Origin: Neckera pumila
Lineage: Eukaryota; Streptophyta; Bryopsida; Hypnales; Neckeraceae
Assembly (NCBI GenBank): GCA_963969595.1
Contig: OZ018414.1
Location: 17,715,660 to 17,779,659, forward strand
Direction: 5' to 3'
DNA length: 64,000 nucleotides
The notes under the pieces were generated by a model. It saw only the letters and a program-made list of their open reading frames with translations, was not told the DNA's origin and ran no database searches. Below, piece by piece: positions 1 through 11,568 of this stretch. Position numbers and translations under genes: made by a program. Each line of letters begins with the position of its first letter. The stretch's first letter is position 1.

Positions 1-608
1 TGTTGGATACACTCCGCAGTCTTCCATTGCTTCAGACATCCAATCCTCAAAAGTTGGTGTTTCAAGATGTAATTCCAGCTCTATACACCACTTTCTACAT
101 CAATAGACAAAAAAACTAGCATGAATTTAATGTGCTCATGAATTTTAAGTAATGTTCAAAACACTTACAACTTCTACAAGGTTTTTTTCTTATGCCACCT
201 TATATTCTTTTTGTGACTTTTGGGATTGGATTTCTTTAAAGTACAAGATGTGGCTCATATTTTTTGAAGTTACGTAGTAAATTAAAAAAAAGAACTAGCA
301 TACAAAAAATTGTGCTTTATAATACTTTTTAAACTTGCCACTTCTTATTATCACTTTTGTATGCAACCTATTGTGAAATAGCAATGTGTGATGGTGAGAA
401 CCCTAGGATGTGTGAGAAATCAATGGGACATTAAAGAGGTCGGAGAGTACATCGATGATATTCTGCATTCTCGAACACTCTGTCCAAATTGAAGCGAACG
501 GCCACGGTCATGGCGTGCTCGCCATAGCCTTAAATTTGGAGATCAGCTGCAGCAATCATTTAGCGAGGATCCGAGCGGAGGTTGTTAGGGACTCACATTT
601 GACATAGC

Positions 609-1803
609 GCTTCTGCGTTGAGGTTTGCGTTTTGCAGCTTGCAAGGTACATTGGTGAAATGATTGTCATAAGGAAAATTGATTTGCAACAAACGAGCTAA
701 GGAACTTGTGTATGCTGGATTCGAGATATTTGGAGAGTTTTCAAGCTGGAGAAATAAATTTTGATTGCTAATTGATTATATCATGCCCAAGTTTATCACA
801 AAATTTTTGCAGGCGCCGTTTCATAATTCTGTAGAGGTTTGAAACGAAAAAGACTCTGACGACCGCTGGAGATATGTAATCCGGTACAGAATCTTTCTTG
901 AATGCTGTATGTTTTTTGGAAGAAGTTGTAAAGTCTTCTTGGTTTGAGATGCGAGATGCATGCAATTCTGATCGATAATTCTGCAGTAAATTCTACATTG
1001 AGGATTAGCCTACACGATGCGGCAGAGAATTGGCTATGGTGGAATGATCGTTGTAGGTTGTAATATTGTTTAGCAGCAATGGAACTGAGGTGATAAGAGT
1101 AACCACAGTTGTCTGGATTTGAAATATTTTGGAGAGTTTTCAGCCTGGAGAGATGAATTTTGAAAGCTAATTGATTATACGATGGCCTAATTTGTGGCAA
1201 AAAGTTTACGGGCGCCTGTCAGTATATCTGTGGAGATTTGAAACGAACAAGACTGGGAGATCGCTAGAGATAAACAATCCGGTCAGAATCTTTCTTGAAT
1301 GCTGCAGCATCTATTTTAGACTATTTGTGGAGTCTTCTTGGTTCCGATGCCAGATGCGTGCGATTTTGATCGACAGTACTAAAATCAAACTCTACATTGA
1401 GGTTTGTGGTATGTAGTCTATACGGTACTGTGGCGAAATGATCGTTGTTGATTTTAGTGCTGTCTATTTCGTAGCAACAAAACTGAGGCGATGTGAATAA
1501 TCTTCTGTATTCTGGATCTGAGTTATTCGGATAATTGACAGACTGGAGAAGTGAAGTTTGATTGTTATTTGATTATACCATGGCCTAAATTATACCAAGA
1601 ACTTGCAGGCGCCGTTGAAAATTGTGTGGTGATTTGAAACGATAAGACTGTGGAGAGAAATTAAGGCAAGTGCAAAATCTTTCTGAAGGTGCTGTAACTT
1701 GCTTGGTGAAGTTGTGCAATCTTCTTGGTTTTGGATGCGATAAAGCATTCTTCGACGTTGATAGGATGTAGCACAGGGACAATCTCATGCGTTCAATTCT
1801 AAT
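609..1803. repeat. Three diverged ~365-430-bp tandem repeats upstream of the EF-hand-like gene (left arm)
   Basis: This is the mirror image of 9766-10960. Each unit contains, read on the minus strand, a CGATCAGAATTG-like start, an ACCAAGAAGA segment, a CAAGAAAGATTCTG segment, a GTTTCAAATC segment and a CGGCGCCTGCAA segment. Units differ by substitutions and small indels, so this is an old tandem triplication. The open frames called within it are not convincing genes. Confidence 0.7.
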
Positions 1804-1931
1804 CGATAGTACTGCAAAGTGTCGGTCAAACTTACTTCAAACCGAGTCCCTCGTTTTCGGTAGCTGCCACGCTTGCTTTAAATTTTACTGGTCGTATTCA
1901 GATTGACAACAAGTGAGGAGAACTAAACTCG

Positions 1932-2723
1932 ATGAGTGCCTCTCACAACGATGACGAACTGCGCTCTGAATCGCAATCACAAGTAGACATTCCAAAAGAC
2001 GATGACAAAGGCAAGCAACCTCTCGTAGAACAGCCTGTGCCGCAAGCCTCGACTTCCGCACCGCCGGCTACTGAGACCGCGCACCGCAATGAGTGCAGGG
2101 TTCGCTTTGAGAGCCTTCTTCGTGTTCGTGCAGATCCCGAAGCCACAACTATCCAAACTGGAAGTCTTTTGTTTTTTATGAAGAATTTGGGAATGGCATC
2201 TGAGGTTACGGTGGGTGTGCTATGCGACATGCTGAAGCTGTCAGGGCATGCTGACGAGAATGGTGCGTTAGACTTTGAACGATTTACCGTATTCGTTGAG
2301 GATTTTAAGCTTCTGGAATCAATTCGTTTGCACAAAAGTACACGTCATCTGAGGGAAAAGGTAGACCGAGGCCCGCTTGGAGATTTTTTTGGAGTTTTTG
2401 AAGCCGCAGATGAGATTGGTTTGATGAGTTTCGACTTCATCGAGGCTTTTTCCAGATTGGATGTGGAACTCACACCCGAAAATGCCGATAGCCTTGCGCG
2501 ATACTCTAATCTTCACTCAGGTGTTAATGTTTCCTTCGAACAGTTTTTAAAGGTGCTCGATGAGCAACACATGCAGCGCACTGGCGAAATGCCATTACCA
2601 CCAAGAACGAATGCGCTGGACAAAAGTCATCGCATCGGACGGTTAATGGCCTTCGCATCGGAATATACACGTGACCGTGCTAAAGGGAAAGCAGCAAGGG
2701 TGTTGGCTCCAATAGCAGAGTGA
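1932..2723 (+). CDS. Degenerate EF-hand-like protein (left-arm copy)
   Basis: This is an intact 263-codon, apparently single-exon frame starting at ATG 1932. Residues 1-55 are acidic, Ser/Pro/Gln-rich and probably disordered. Residues about 58-215 are predicted helical, with loops that resemble EF-hands. The clearest is residues 106-118 (HADENGALDFERF), which keeps Asp3, Gly6, a hydrophobic residue 8 and Asp9 but has His at position 1 and Arg at position 12, so calcium binding is doubtful. A weaker loop is at 192-205 (ends VSFEQF). There is no signal peptide or membrane segment. It resembles calmodulin-like or EF-hand adaptor proteins only in general pattern; the function is unknown. Arm identity means it is the same gene as 8846-9637. 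An expressed gene is likely but not shown. Confidence 0.7.
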   Translation: MSASHNDDELRSESQSQVDIPKDDDKGKQPLVEQPVPQASTSAPPATETAHRNECRVRFESLLRVRADPEATTIQTGSLLFFMKNLGMASEVTVGVLCDMLKLSGHADENGALDFERFTVFVEDFKLLESIRLHKSTRHLREKVDRGPLGDFFGVFEAADEIGLMSFDFIEAFSRLDVELTPENADSLARYSNLHSGVNVSFEQFLKVLDEQHMQRTGEMPLPPRTNALDKSHRIGRLMAFASEYTRDRAKGKAARVLAPIAE

Positions 2724-3128
2724 CATGAATCAGAGTTAGATCAATTTCCATAAAAAGCAAATAGGATGGAGCAACCTGAAGTCAATTCTTAGTGAGGACA
2801 ACACAACCAGAACGTTCGTCTTGAACTTCTCCTCTTGCGATGTTTTATGGTAGAACAAGGTCCCCGTGTAAGGACTTACCAAACTACAGGGATACCTCCA
2901 TGGAGTATTGCAGAGTGAGTGAGGATTTGCAAGAACGTAAAATCAGCCCTAGAGACCACGTGACCGTACTGCGTCTGGCAGGTAACGATTTCCCATAAGA
3001 AATTCAATCATTCGTTGCTATTGCAGAGTACTAGCTAGCTGCAGAGCTTGCACCATGACGAACGCAAACTAAGAACAAGAATGACATGAAGGTACATAGC
3101 TGCATGAAAATAGGTACGGCTGAACAAT

Positions 3129-3730
3129 GGTGCGTAAATGTACTTCTACTTGCTCACGTGTGTACCCAACCAGGTGCTCAAAGCCGCACGCATGATTCAC
3201 CGAGTAGTTTTTAATTTGAATCTCATCGATGACTGCCTGTGCTGCATTAAATGAGAAGAGTTTATTACAAACGTCAACATAAGGTTGATGCAGTATCACA
3301 TCTGCAACTTCGTAGAATAAATTACCAAAGGTCCGACTCTGGGTCAACAATAGAAATAATCTACGGCCATGCGTTCGAATAAGAATGTTGCGTACCTTGC
3401 TCGACGTGCTTTTGGAGATCCTTGAGTACATTGTCCACTGTCGATTCTTCATTGAACAAGGAAGAACTGTGTGAATCAAACGACAACCTGAATATTAGGT
3501 TTGGAACACGCAAGTGCTGGAATAGAAAATCGCAATGGAGCCGATGCCTTACACTTGACCATGACTGCATGATCCGTATGACAATGACGATACACTGCCT
3601 CAAGATTGATAAGCTTTCAGTCGCTCAGTGGAAATGCTGGCCAGTACTTGCGCTGGCCAACACGCTTGAGTTGTTGAGGGCTGATCTCCGAAACATTTCT
3701 GCTTCACAACCATGAGCATCTCATCAAACG
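3129..3730 (-). pseudogene. PAS-like multi-exon relic (left arm)
   Basis: This is the exact mirror of 7839-8440. The exon-like blocks fall at 3600-3730, 3396-3516 and about 3129-3241 on the minus strand, with the same broken first block and the same PAS-like GYTREQVE segment in the last. It converges with the plus-strand EF-hand-like gene at 1932-2723. Confidence 0.4.
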
Positions 3731-4394
3731 CTGCAAGTAGCAGCACACGAATGATGCTTACATCCCTCAATCTTCTTCTCGTTGTGTTCTGATATAAAGA
3801 ATGGGAGAATGGGCATCTATGCTTACATCCCTCAATATGATGTAAGCATAGATGTCCAGTCCATTGTTGCATATGACTAATTGAGTGCTCGTAGAACCAA
3901 GCAAGAACGACACTGGGCTAGTGCAGTATCTCAACATTTGTAAATAGAAAGAGCGCGGTGCTTCACTGGCTAAAAAAATGTGAGAAAGGGAGTTGCACTT
4001 TAACGAAATTGACGATTTTAGTCCTAACTTGCAGCTCAAATCTTGCCAGGTTTTGGTGGGACCTTGAGTTTGAGATGTAGGGTGAACCAGCCTTCAGTCT
4101 CACAATTCCCTATAAAGTAACTGCACCTAAAATTGCACGCTTCCTAAAATCGCACAGCGGATAATCTTGCCTAAAAGTGTACTCCCACTATTCATATGAC
4201 TCTATGATCACTTTTAGGTACACCTATTCTCAGCACTTTGAAAATTTGTAGTTTATTCACACGGTGTCCAAAAAATGCATCTTCAGAGAATTTAGAATCC
4301 CCTTTTGACTACCTATGGGACCCCACAATTTTTTTTCAATCTAATAGTGAAAACCATGCTAAATCATGCTGAATTGCTTAACTATGCAATTTAA

Positions 4395-7174
4395 CCCCTA
4401 AATGCACCAAATTTCTGTGCTGACAATACTTTAAATTAAAAGTAATTAAAATACTGACGTCGCGCTATCGTTGCGCTGACATGGCACTGACAGCACTGAC
4501 GTGGTCAAAATGTGACCACGTCACATTTGAATTTTGAATTTTGTTTTGTTTTGTTTCCGTAATATCCCTACAAGAGGCCAGGCTTAGCGGCTTCTGCAGG
4601 CCTCATATTTTTTGTAATTTTTTGTTTGAAATTTTAATTTTTCTTGAACTCCTCAGATTCTACATTGCTTGATCTTGGCAAGGAAACTTTAGTGCTTTAA
4701 TACTTAAAATGTATTCCAATTCGCAAAGGAAACTTACTTGTGCAAGCCGAAAGTGCATTACAACTACCAAACATGGTGTTTGAGAAACATTGTAAGGTGT
4801 GGTAAAGCTTCATGCTTTTAAGGCATTGCCCAGCCTAATTTTTAGATACTATGATTCCAAATTTGGGTTCTTTGATACCATTTACTCTTGGATGATTGAA
4901 CTGAGGACCATTTGATACAATAGTCAATTGTATCAAATCTTAAACAAGGTGGAATATGTACCAAGCATTGCTTTGTAGCTATGATGAAGCTCCAGGAATT
5001 GAAATTGCCTTTTGTTTTGAGTTCTCATTGCAAAACGTTATGTGGCTGCGTTGTGTATGTGTTGAGTCTATGTCTCTGTTGTGAAGCCTGTGTTGTGGGG
5101 GTGAATTAAACTTCATTACATAGTAGTAGATGAAAGTAAGATATTCAAAAAGCGTCAAGTATGCGTTTGACATCTAGAATTTTATAATAACATGATTCTT
5201 GAACTTCAAGGCTGGCATAGAGACCCTTTGCTTCCCATGTATTGCCATTCCTTTCCTGAATTCAAACTTGCCCATGAATCCAATGTCACTATAGTTGGAT
5301 TTATTCTATATATAGCAACAGCATAGAAGGTCCCCGAAATCTTCTTATGTGGATCTTAGCAAGAAAAGGCATTCAAAAAGTTTAGCATTTTCTATAATAC
5401 TCATTTTTTCTTTTGGGAGTACTTTAAAATTAGAAAAACAATTTTAAAAAAATGTAAGAAAATATGTTTAATGTCTACACCTTTTAAAAAAAGGTACACT
5501 AGGAAGAAAAAGCGTAGAAAAATTTTCTAAGTAGGAGAACTAGAAAAGTGCAAAATCTCACAAAAATGGATATCTTTACTTAATTTCACATTTTAATTTG
5601 TTAAAAATAGGAAAAGAAATTTAAAAAAAAACTAAAAGTTGGTCATTTAGGAAGAATTCATAGTGATGAGATTTTACTAGAAGATTAATTGATTTTAAAA
5701 CCATCTTCATTGTTCAAAAATTGCACGCAATGGGCGTGCTGTTTGCACTCATGTGGAGGACACAAATTAGTATATTTTTAGATTTTCTATAATAGAAATA
5801 TGCTTTCCTACTATGCAAATAGACCATGAAAATTTCAGCTCCAAATCATTCAATTTGGAGACTACCAATGTAGTTAAAAAACCTAAATTGCACCATGTGA
5901 CAAATTAATAAAAAAAAAAAGATTAAATATAAAATATTTTCTTTTAATTTCTAAAAAATAACCATAAAGGAATTTGATAACCATAAATTTTGATATCTTC
6001 AATAAAAATTTATGTTCATTGGATTTGTGCTTCAAAAATTATAGGAGATAACAAGAGAGGGTACCTCAAAGTGATGGAAAAGAGGACCGCACTTTCTTGC
6101 AATGACCTATTTCAATGTCAATTTCATTAAATTGACGGAATTTCAAATTAAACATTGTCACCTTTCAAAACAAGCGTTTTGAAACAGAAATCCAAACAAG
6201 TTCTAGAGTTTAGACTTATATACATATTTGTTGTTATTTTTGGTGCCTTAATTGTGCAAATTTAATGAAATAGACTGTATTTATAGTTGTAATGAAAACT
6301 TCCAAATGTTTGATTAACTTCTTAGGATGAAATTTGGGAATGGAGGAACTTATTAATTGCATCATTAGATGATCAAATTTGAAAATCATGAATTTATTGT
6401 TAACTCAAAGACCTCATATTACAAAAGAAGAATTGAGGATAACAAAATTAGCCTATCAAAAAATAGGGACGCTTTTGTACATTTATTCCCGACTCTTAGG
6501 TCGTGGTTTCCAACCATCAATTCCACCATTCTTGTATTGACACATGTATTTGGTTTGGAGTGCCAAAGTGAACAAGAAGCAGTCTCTTAAATGATTGGAA
6601 CTGAAAGACTCTATACAATGGACATAGGTCAAGGCCAACTCTGGGCTTTAAAAATTCATAGTAATTTCAATTCAAGTGATAAAATTATTAAATTTTTTCC
6701 AACCCTTGTCATTTCTTTAGATGCACCTTTGAAAATATTTGTTTTGTTTTGCACTATTCCAAATCATGTTGGAATTGCTTATTTGGTCGGTATGGGTGGT
6801 TCTACCTTAATATTAGTATTGTGAACTCTCAAATATTTCACTTTGAGTGGAAAATGCACAAACGTATAGTATTAATTAGCATCAAATGATCAAATTTGGA
6901 AGTTTTGGACTTAGATTTGGCCGTTTCAAAGACCCTCGAATAGCTTGAAGGCATCAAGAAGTACAAAGTTAGCCAACCTCAAAATAGAGACAATTTTTTG
7001 CATTTATTTCAGTCATCTTCCACGTAATCGGCCATTCCAAACAATGAACAATGAACCTCAAGTTCACATATTGTCTAGTATGAATAATATCTTGATTCCC
7101 AAATATCAATCTTTCCTATTCTAAACATTCAATTTTGGATTGTTACGCAATTTTGAGGTATAAGATAACTGACC
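4395..7174. other. Spacer of the inverted repeat, no gene seen
   Basis: This is 2780 bp of AT-rich sequence between the arms. Its first bases (CCCCTAAATG directly after TTAA) look like the end of the TTAA-flanked transposon family found elsewhere in the window. Positions about 4440-4618 hold part of a dispersed MITE-like family, recognised by the GACATGGC and CTGACGTGG motifs, the CCACGTCA motif and a terminal TTTTTTGTAA. The short open frames at 6369-6824 have no coding character I can support. Confidence 0.6.
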
Positions 7175-7838
7175 TTAAATTGCATAGTTAAGCAATTCAG
7201 CATGATTTAGCATGGTTTTCACTATTAGATTGAAAAAAAATTGTGGGGTCCCATAGGTAGTCAAAAGGGGATTCTAAATTCTCTGAAGATGCATTTTTTG
7301 GACACCGTGTGAATAAACTACAAATTTTCAAAGTGCTGAGAATAGGTGTACCTAAAAGTGATCATAGAGTCATATGAATAGTGGGAGTACACTTTTAGGC
7401 AAGATTATCCGCTGTGCGATTTTAGGAAGCGTGCAATTTTAGGTGCAGTTACTTTATAGGGAATTGTGAGACTGAAGGCTGGTTCACCCTACATCTCAAA
7501 CTCAAGGTCCCACCAAAACCTGGCAAGATTTGAGCTGCAAGTTAGGACTAAAATCGTCAATTTCGTTAAAGTGCAACTCCCTTTCTCACATTTTTTTAGC
7601 CAGTGAAGCACCGCGCTCTTTCTATTTACAAATGTTGAGATACTGCACTAGCCCAGTGTCGTTCTTGCTTGGTTCTACGAGCACTCAATTAGTCATATGC
7701 AACAATGGACTGGACATCTATGCTTACATCATATTGAGGGATGTAAGCATAGATGCCCATTCTCCCATTCTTTATATCAGAACACAACGAGAAGAAGATT
7801 GAGGGATGTAAGCATCATTCGTGTGCTGCTACTTGCAG

Positions 7839-8440
7839 CGTTTGATGAGATGCTCATGGTTGTGAAGCAGAAATGTTTCGGAGATCAGCCCTCAACAACT
7901 CAAGCGTGTTGGCCAGCGCAAGTACTGGCCAGCATTTCCACTGAGCGACTGAAAGCTTATCAATCTTGAGGCAGTGTATCGTCATTGTCATACGGATCAT
8001 GCAGTCATGGTCAAGTGTAAGGCATCGGCTCCATTGCGATTTTCTATTCCAGCACTTGCGTGTTCCAAACCTAATATTCAGGTTGTCGTTTGATTCACAC
8101 AGTTCTTCCTTGTTCAATGAAGAATCGACAGTGGACAATGTACTCAAGGATCTCCAAAAGCACGTCGAGCAAGGTACGCAACATTCTTATTCGAACGCAT
8201 GGCCGTAGATTATTTCTATTGTTGACCCAGAGTCGGACCTTTGGTAATTTATTCTACGAAGTTGCAGATGTGATACTGCATCAACCTTATGTTGACGTTT
8301 GTAATAAACTCTTCTCATTTAATGCAGCACAGGCAGTCATCGATGAGATTCAAATTAAAAACTACTCGGTGAATCATGCGTGCGGCTTTGAGCACCTGGT
8401 TGGGTACACACGTGAGCAAGTAGAAGTACATTTACGCACC
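7839..8440 (+). pseudogene. PAS-like multi-exon relic (right arm)
   Basis: Three exon-like blocks with good splice signals are visible. Block 1 starts after CTTGCAG at 7839 and encodes FDEMLMVVKQKCF-like sequence, but runs into a stop near 7967. Block 2 is 8053-8173, after TTCTATTCCAG and before GTACGC, and encodes a Ser-rich then helical stretch ending DLQKHVEQ. Block 3 starts at 8328 after TTTAATGCAG; the phases of blocks 2 and 3 agree. Block 3 encodes AVIDEIQIKNYSVNHA and then FEHLVGYTREQVE, whose asparagine and GYTREQ pattern resembles the helix region of PAS domains. Compared with the third copy, block 1 carries a small insertion that breaks the frame. I regard it as a decayed gene or gene fragment; the family assignment is tentative. 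Confidence 0.4.
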
Positions 8441-8845
8441 ATTGTTCAGCCGTACCTATTTTCATGCAGCTATGTACCTTCATGTCATTCTTGTTCTTAG
8501 TTTGCGTTCGTCATGGTGCAAGCTCTGCAGCTAGCTAGTACTCTGCAATAGCAACGAATGATTGAATTTCTTATGGGAAATCGTTACCTGCCAGACGCAG
8601 TACGGTCACGTGGTCTCTAGGGCTGATTTTACGTTCTTGCAAATCCTCACTCACTCTGCAATACTCCATGGAGGTATCCCTGTAGTTTGGTAAGTCCTTA
8701 CACGGGGACCTTGTTCTACCATAAAACATCGCAAGAGGAGAAGTTCAAGACGAACGTTCTGGTTGTGTTGTCCTCACTAAGAATTGACTTCAGGTTGCTC
8801 CATCCTATTTGCTTTTTATGGAAATTGATCTAACTCTGATTCATG

Positions 8846-9637
8846 TCACTCTGCTATTGGAGCCAACACCCTTGCTGCTTTCCCTTTAGCACGGTCACGT
8901 GTATATTCCGATGCGAAGGCCATTAACCGTCCGATGCGATGACTTTTGTCCAGCGCATTCGTTCTTGGTGGTAATGGCATTTCGCCAGTGCGCTGCATGT
9001 GTTGCTCATCGAGCACCTTTAAAAACTGTTCGAAGGAAACATTAACACCTGAGTGAAGATTAGAGTATCGCGCAAGGCTATCGGCATTTTCGGGTGTGAG
9101 TTCCACATCCAATCTGGAAAAAGCCTCGATGAAGTCGAAACTCATCAAACCAATCTCATCTGCGGCTTCAAAAACTCCAAAAAAATCTCCAAGCGGGCCT
9201 CGGTCTACCTTTTCCCTCAGATGACGTGTACTTTTGTGCAAACGAATTGATTCCAGAAGCTTAAAATCCTCAACGAATACGGTAAATCGTTCAAAGTCTA
9301 ACGCACCATTCTCGTCAGCATGCCCTGACAGCTTCAGCATGTCGCATAGCACACCCACCGTAACCTCAGATGCCATTCCCAAATTCTTCATAAAAAACAA
9401 AAGACTTCCAGTTTGGATAGTTGTGGCTTCGGGATCTGCACGAACACGAAGAAGGCTCTCAAAGCGAACCCTGCACTCATTGCGGTGCGCGGTCTCAGTA
9501 GCCGGCGGTGCGGAAGTCGAGGCTTGCGGCACAGGCTGTTCTACGAGAGGTTGCTTGCCTTTGTCATCGTCTTTTGGAATGTCTACTTGTGATTGCGATT
9601 CAGAGCGCAGTTCGTCATCGTTGTGAGAGGCACTCAT
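8846..9637 (-). CDS. Degenerate EF-hand-like protein (right-arm copy)
   Basis: This copy is identical in translation (263 aa) to the gene at 1932-2723 and divergently placed across the palindrome. ATG is at 9637-9635 and the stop at 8846-8848. The N-terminal 55 residues are low-complexity and acidic. The helical part carries one recognisable but imperfect EF-hand loop (residues 106-118) and one or two weaker ones. The 5' flank (9660 to about 10960) consists of about three diverged tandem repeats that may serve as promoter or leader. The gene converges on the PAS-like relic at 7839-8440. The third, diverged copy at 32498-33247 keeps most of the frame, which suggests past selection on the protein. 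Confidence 0.7.
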   Translation of the reverse strand: MSASHNDDELRSESQSQVDIPKDDDKGKQPLVEQPVPQASTSAPPATETAHRNECRVRFESLLRVRADPEATTIQTGSLLFFMKNLGMASEVTVGVLCDMLKLSGHADENGALDFERFTVFVEDFKLLESIRLHKSTRHLREKVDRGPLGDFFGVFEAADEIGLMSFDFIEAFSRLDVELTPENADSLARYSNLHSGVNVSFEQFLKVLDEQHMQRTGEMPLPPRTNALDKSHRIGRLMAFASEYTRDRAKGKAARVLAPIAE

Positions 9638-9765
9638 CGAGTTTAGTTCTCCTCACTTGTTGTCAATCTGAATACGACCAGTAAAATTTAAAGCAAGCGT
9701 GGCAGCTACCGAAAACGAGGGACTCGGTTTGAAGTAAGTTTGACCGACACTTTGCAGTACTATCG

Positions 9766-10960
9766 ATTAGAATTGAACGCATGAGATTGTCCCTGTGCTA
9801 CATCCTATCAACGTCGAAGAATGCTTTATCGCATCCAAAACCAAGAAGATTGCACAACTTCACCAAGCAAGTTACAGCACCTTCAGAAAGATTTTGCACT
9901 TGCCTTAATTTCTCTCCACAGTCTTATCGTTTCAAATCACCACACAATTTTCAACGGCGCCTGCAAGTTCTTGGTATAATTTAGGCCATGGTATAATCAA
10001 ATAACAATCAAACTTCACTTCTCCAGTCTGTCAATTATCCGAATAACTCAGATCCAGAATACAGAAGATTATTCACATCGCCTCAGTTTTGTTGCTACGA
10101 AATAGACAGCACTAAAATCAACAACGATCATTTCGCCACAGTACCGTATAGACTACATACCACAAACCTCAATGTAGAGTTTGATTTTAGTACTGTCGAT
10201 CAAAATCGCACGCATCTGGCATCGGAACCAAGAAGACTCCACAAATAGTCTAAAATAGATGCTGCAGCATTCAAGAAAGATTCTGACCGGATTGTTTATC
10301 TCTAGCGATCTCCCAGTCTTGTTCGTTTCAAATCTCCACAGATATACTGACAGGCGCCCGTAAACTTTTTGCCACAAATTAGGCCATCGTATAATCAATT
10401 AGCTTTCAAAATTCATCTCTCCAGGCTGAAAACTCTCCAAAATATTTCAAATCCAGACAACTGTGGTTACTCTTATCACCTCAGTTCCATTGCTGCTAAA
10501 CAATATTACAACCTACAACGATCATTCCACCATAGCCAATTCTCTGCCGCATCGTGTAGGCTAATCCTCAATGTAGAATTTACTGCAGAATTATCGATCA
10601 GAATTGCATGCATCTCGCATCTCAAACCAAGAAGACTTTACAACTTCTTCCAAAAAACATACAGCATTCAAGAAAGATTCTGTACCGGATTACATATCTC
10701 CAGCGGTCGTCAGAGTCTTTTTCGTTTCAAACCTCTACAGAATTATGAAACGGCGCCTGCAAAAATTTTGTGATAAACTTGGGCATGATATAATCAATTA
10801 GCAATCAAAATTTATTTCTCCAGCTTGAAAACTCTCCAAATATCTCGAATCCAGCATACACAAGTTCCTTAGCTCGTTTGTTGCAAATCAATTTTCCTTA
10901 TGACAATCATTTCACCAATGTACCTTGCAAGCTGCAAAACGCAAACCTCAACGCAGAAGC
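9766..10960. repeat. Three diverged ~365-430-bp tandem repeats upstream of the EF-hand-like gene (right arm)
   Basis: Units start near 9766, 10197 and 10594, each at a CGATYARAATYG motif, and share the ACCAAGAAGA, AAGATTCTG, TTTCAAATC and GGCGCCTG blocks in the same order. They lie directly on the 5' side of the minus-strand EF-hand-like gene. The same three-unit arrangement is kept in the diverged third copy at 33358-34560, so it predates the palindrome. Confidence 0.7.
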
Positions 10961-11568
10961 GCTATGTCAAATGTGAGTCCCTAACAACCTCCGCTCGGAT
11001 CCTCGCTAAATGATTGCTGCAGCTGATCTCCAAATTTAAGGCTATGGCGAGCACGCCATGACCGTGGCCGTTCGCTTCAATTTGGACAGAGTGTTCGAGA
11101 ATGCAGAATATCATCGATGTACTCTCCGACCTCTTTAATGTCCCATTGATTTCTCACACATCCTAGGGTTCTCACCATCACACATTGCTATTTCACAATA
11201 GGTTGCATACAAAAGTGATAATAAGAAGTGGCAAGTTTAAAAAGTATTATAAAGCACAATTTTTTGTATGCTAGTTCTTTTTTTTAATTTACTACGTAAC
11301 TTCAAAAAATATGAGCCACATCTTGTACTTTAAAGAAATCCAATCCCAAAAGTCACAAAAAGAATATAAGGTGGCATAAGAAAAAAACCTTGTAGAAGTT
11401 GTAAGTGTTTTGAACATTACTTAAAATTCATGAGCACATTAAATTCATGCTAGTTTTTTTGTCTATTGATGTAGAAAGTGGTGTATAGAGCTGGAATTAC
11501 ATCTTGAAACACCAACTTTTGAGGATTGGATGTCTGAAGCAATGGAAGACTGCGGAGTGTATCCAACA

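Larger units (their letters stand above)
1..4394. repeat. Left arm of large inverted repeat
   Basis: Every position x pairs with 11569-x on the opposite strand. All open frames in this arm recur in the other arm with identical translations and mirrored coordinates, so there are no indels. The first bases of the window already match the reverse complement of 11550-11568, so the outer end is cut by the window edge. The inner end is at 4394: TTAA at 4391-4394 is shared and the sequences then diverge. The arm carries the EF-hand-like gene, its upstream tandem repeats and a PAS-like relic. Confidence 0.97.
7175..11568. repeat. Right arm of large inverted repeat
   Basis: This is the mirror of positions 1-4394. 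Identity appears complete wherever I compared it, against roughly 75-80 percent with the third copy at 29.1-34.9 kb, so the arms are either very recent or kept alike by gene conversion. The right outer border is not defined, because the partner sequence leaves the window at position 1. Confidence 0.97.

Noticed and set aside
6369..6824. Two consecutive plus-strand frames in the palindrome spacer
   Set aside because: A/T-rich, no domain, no codon bias; chance frames.
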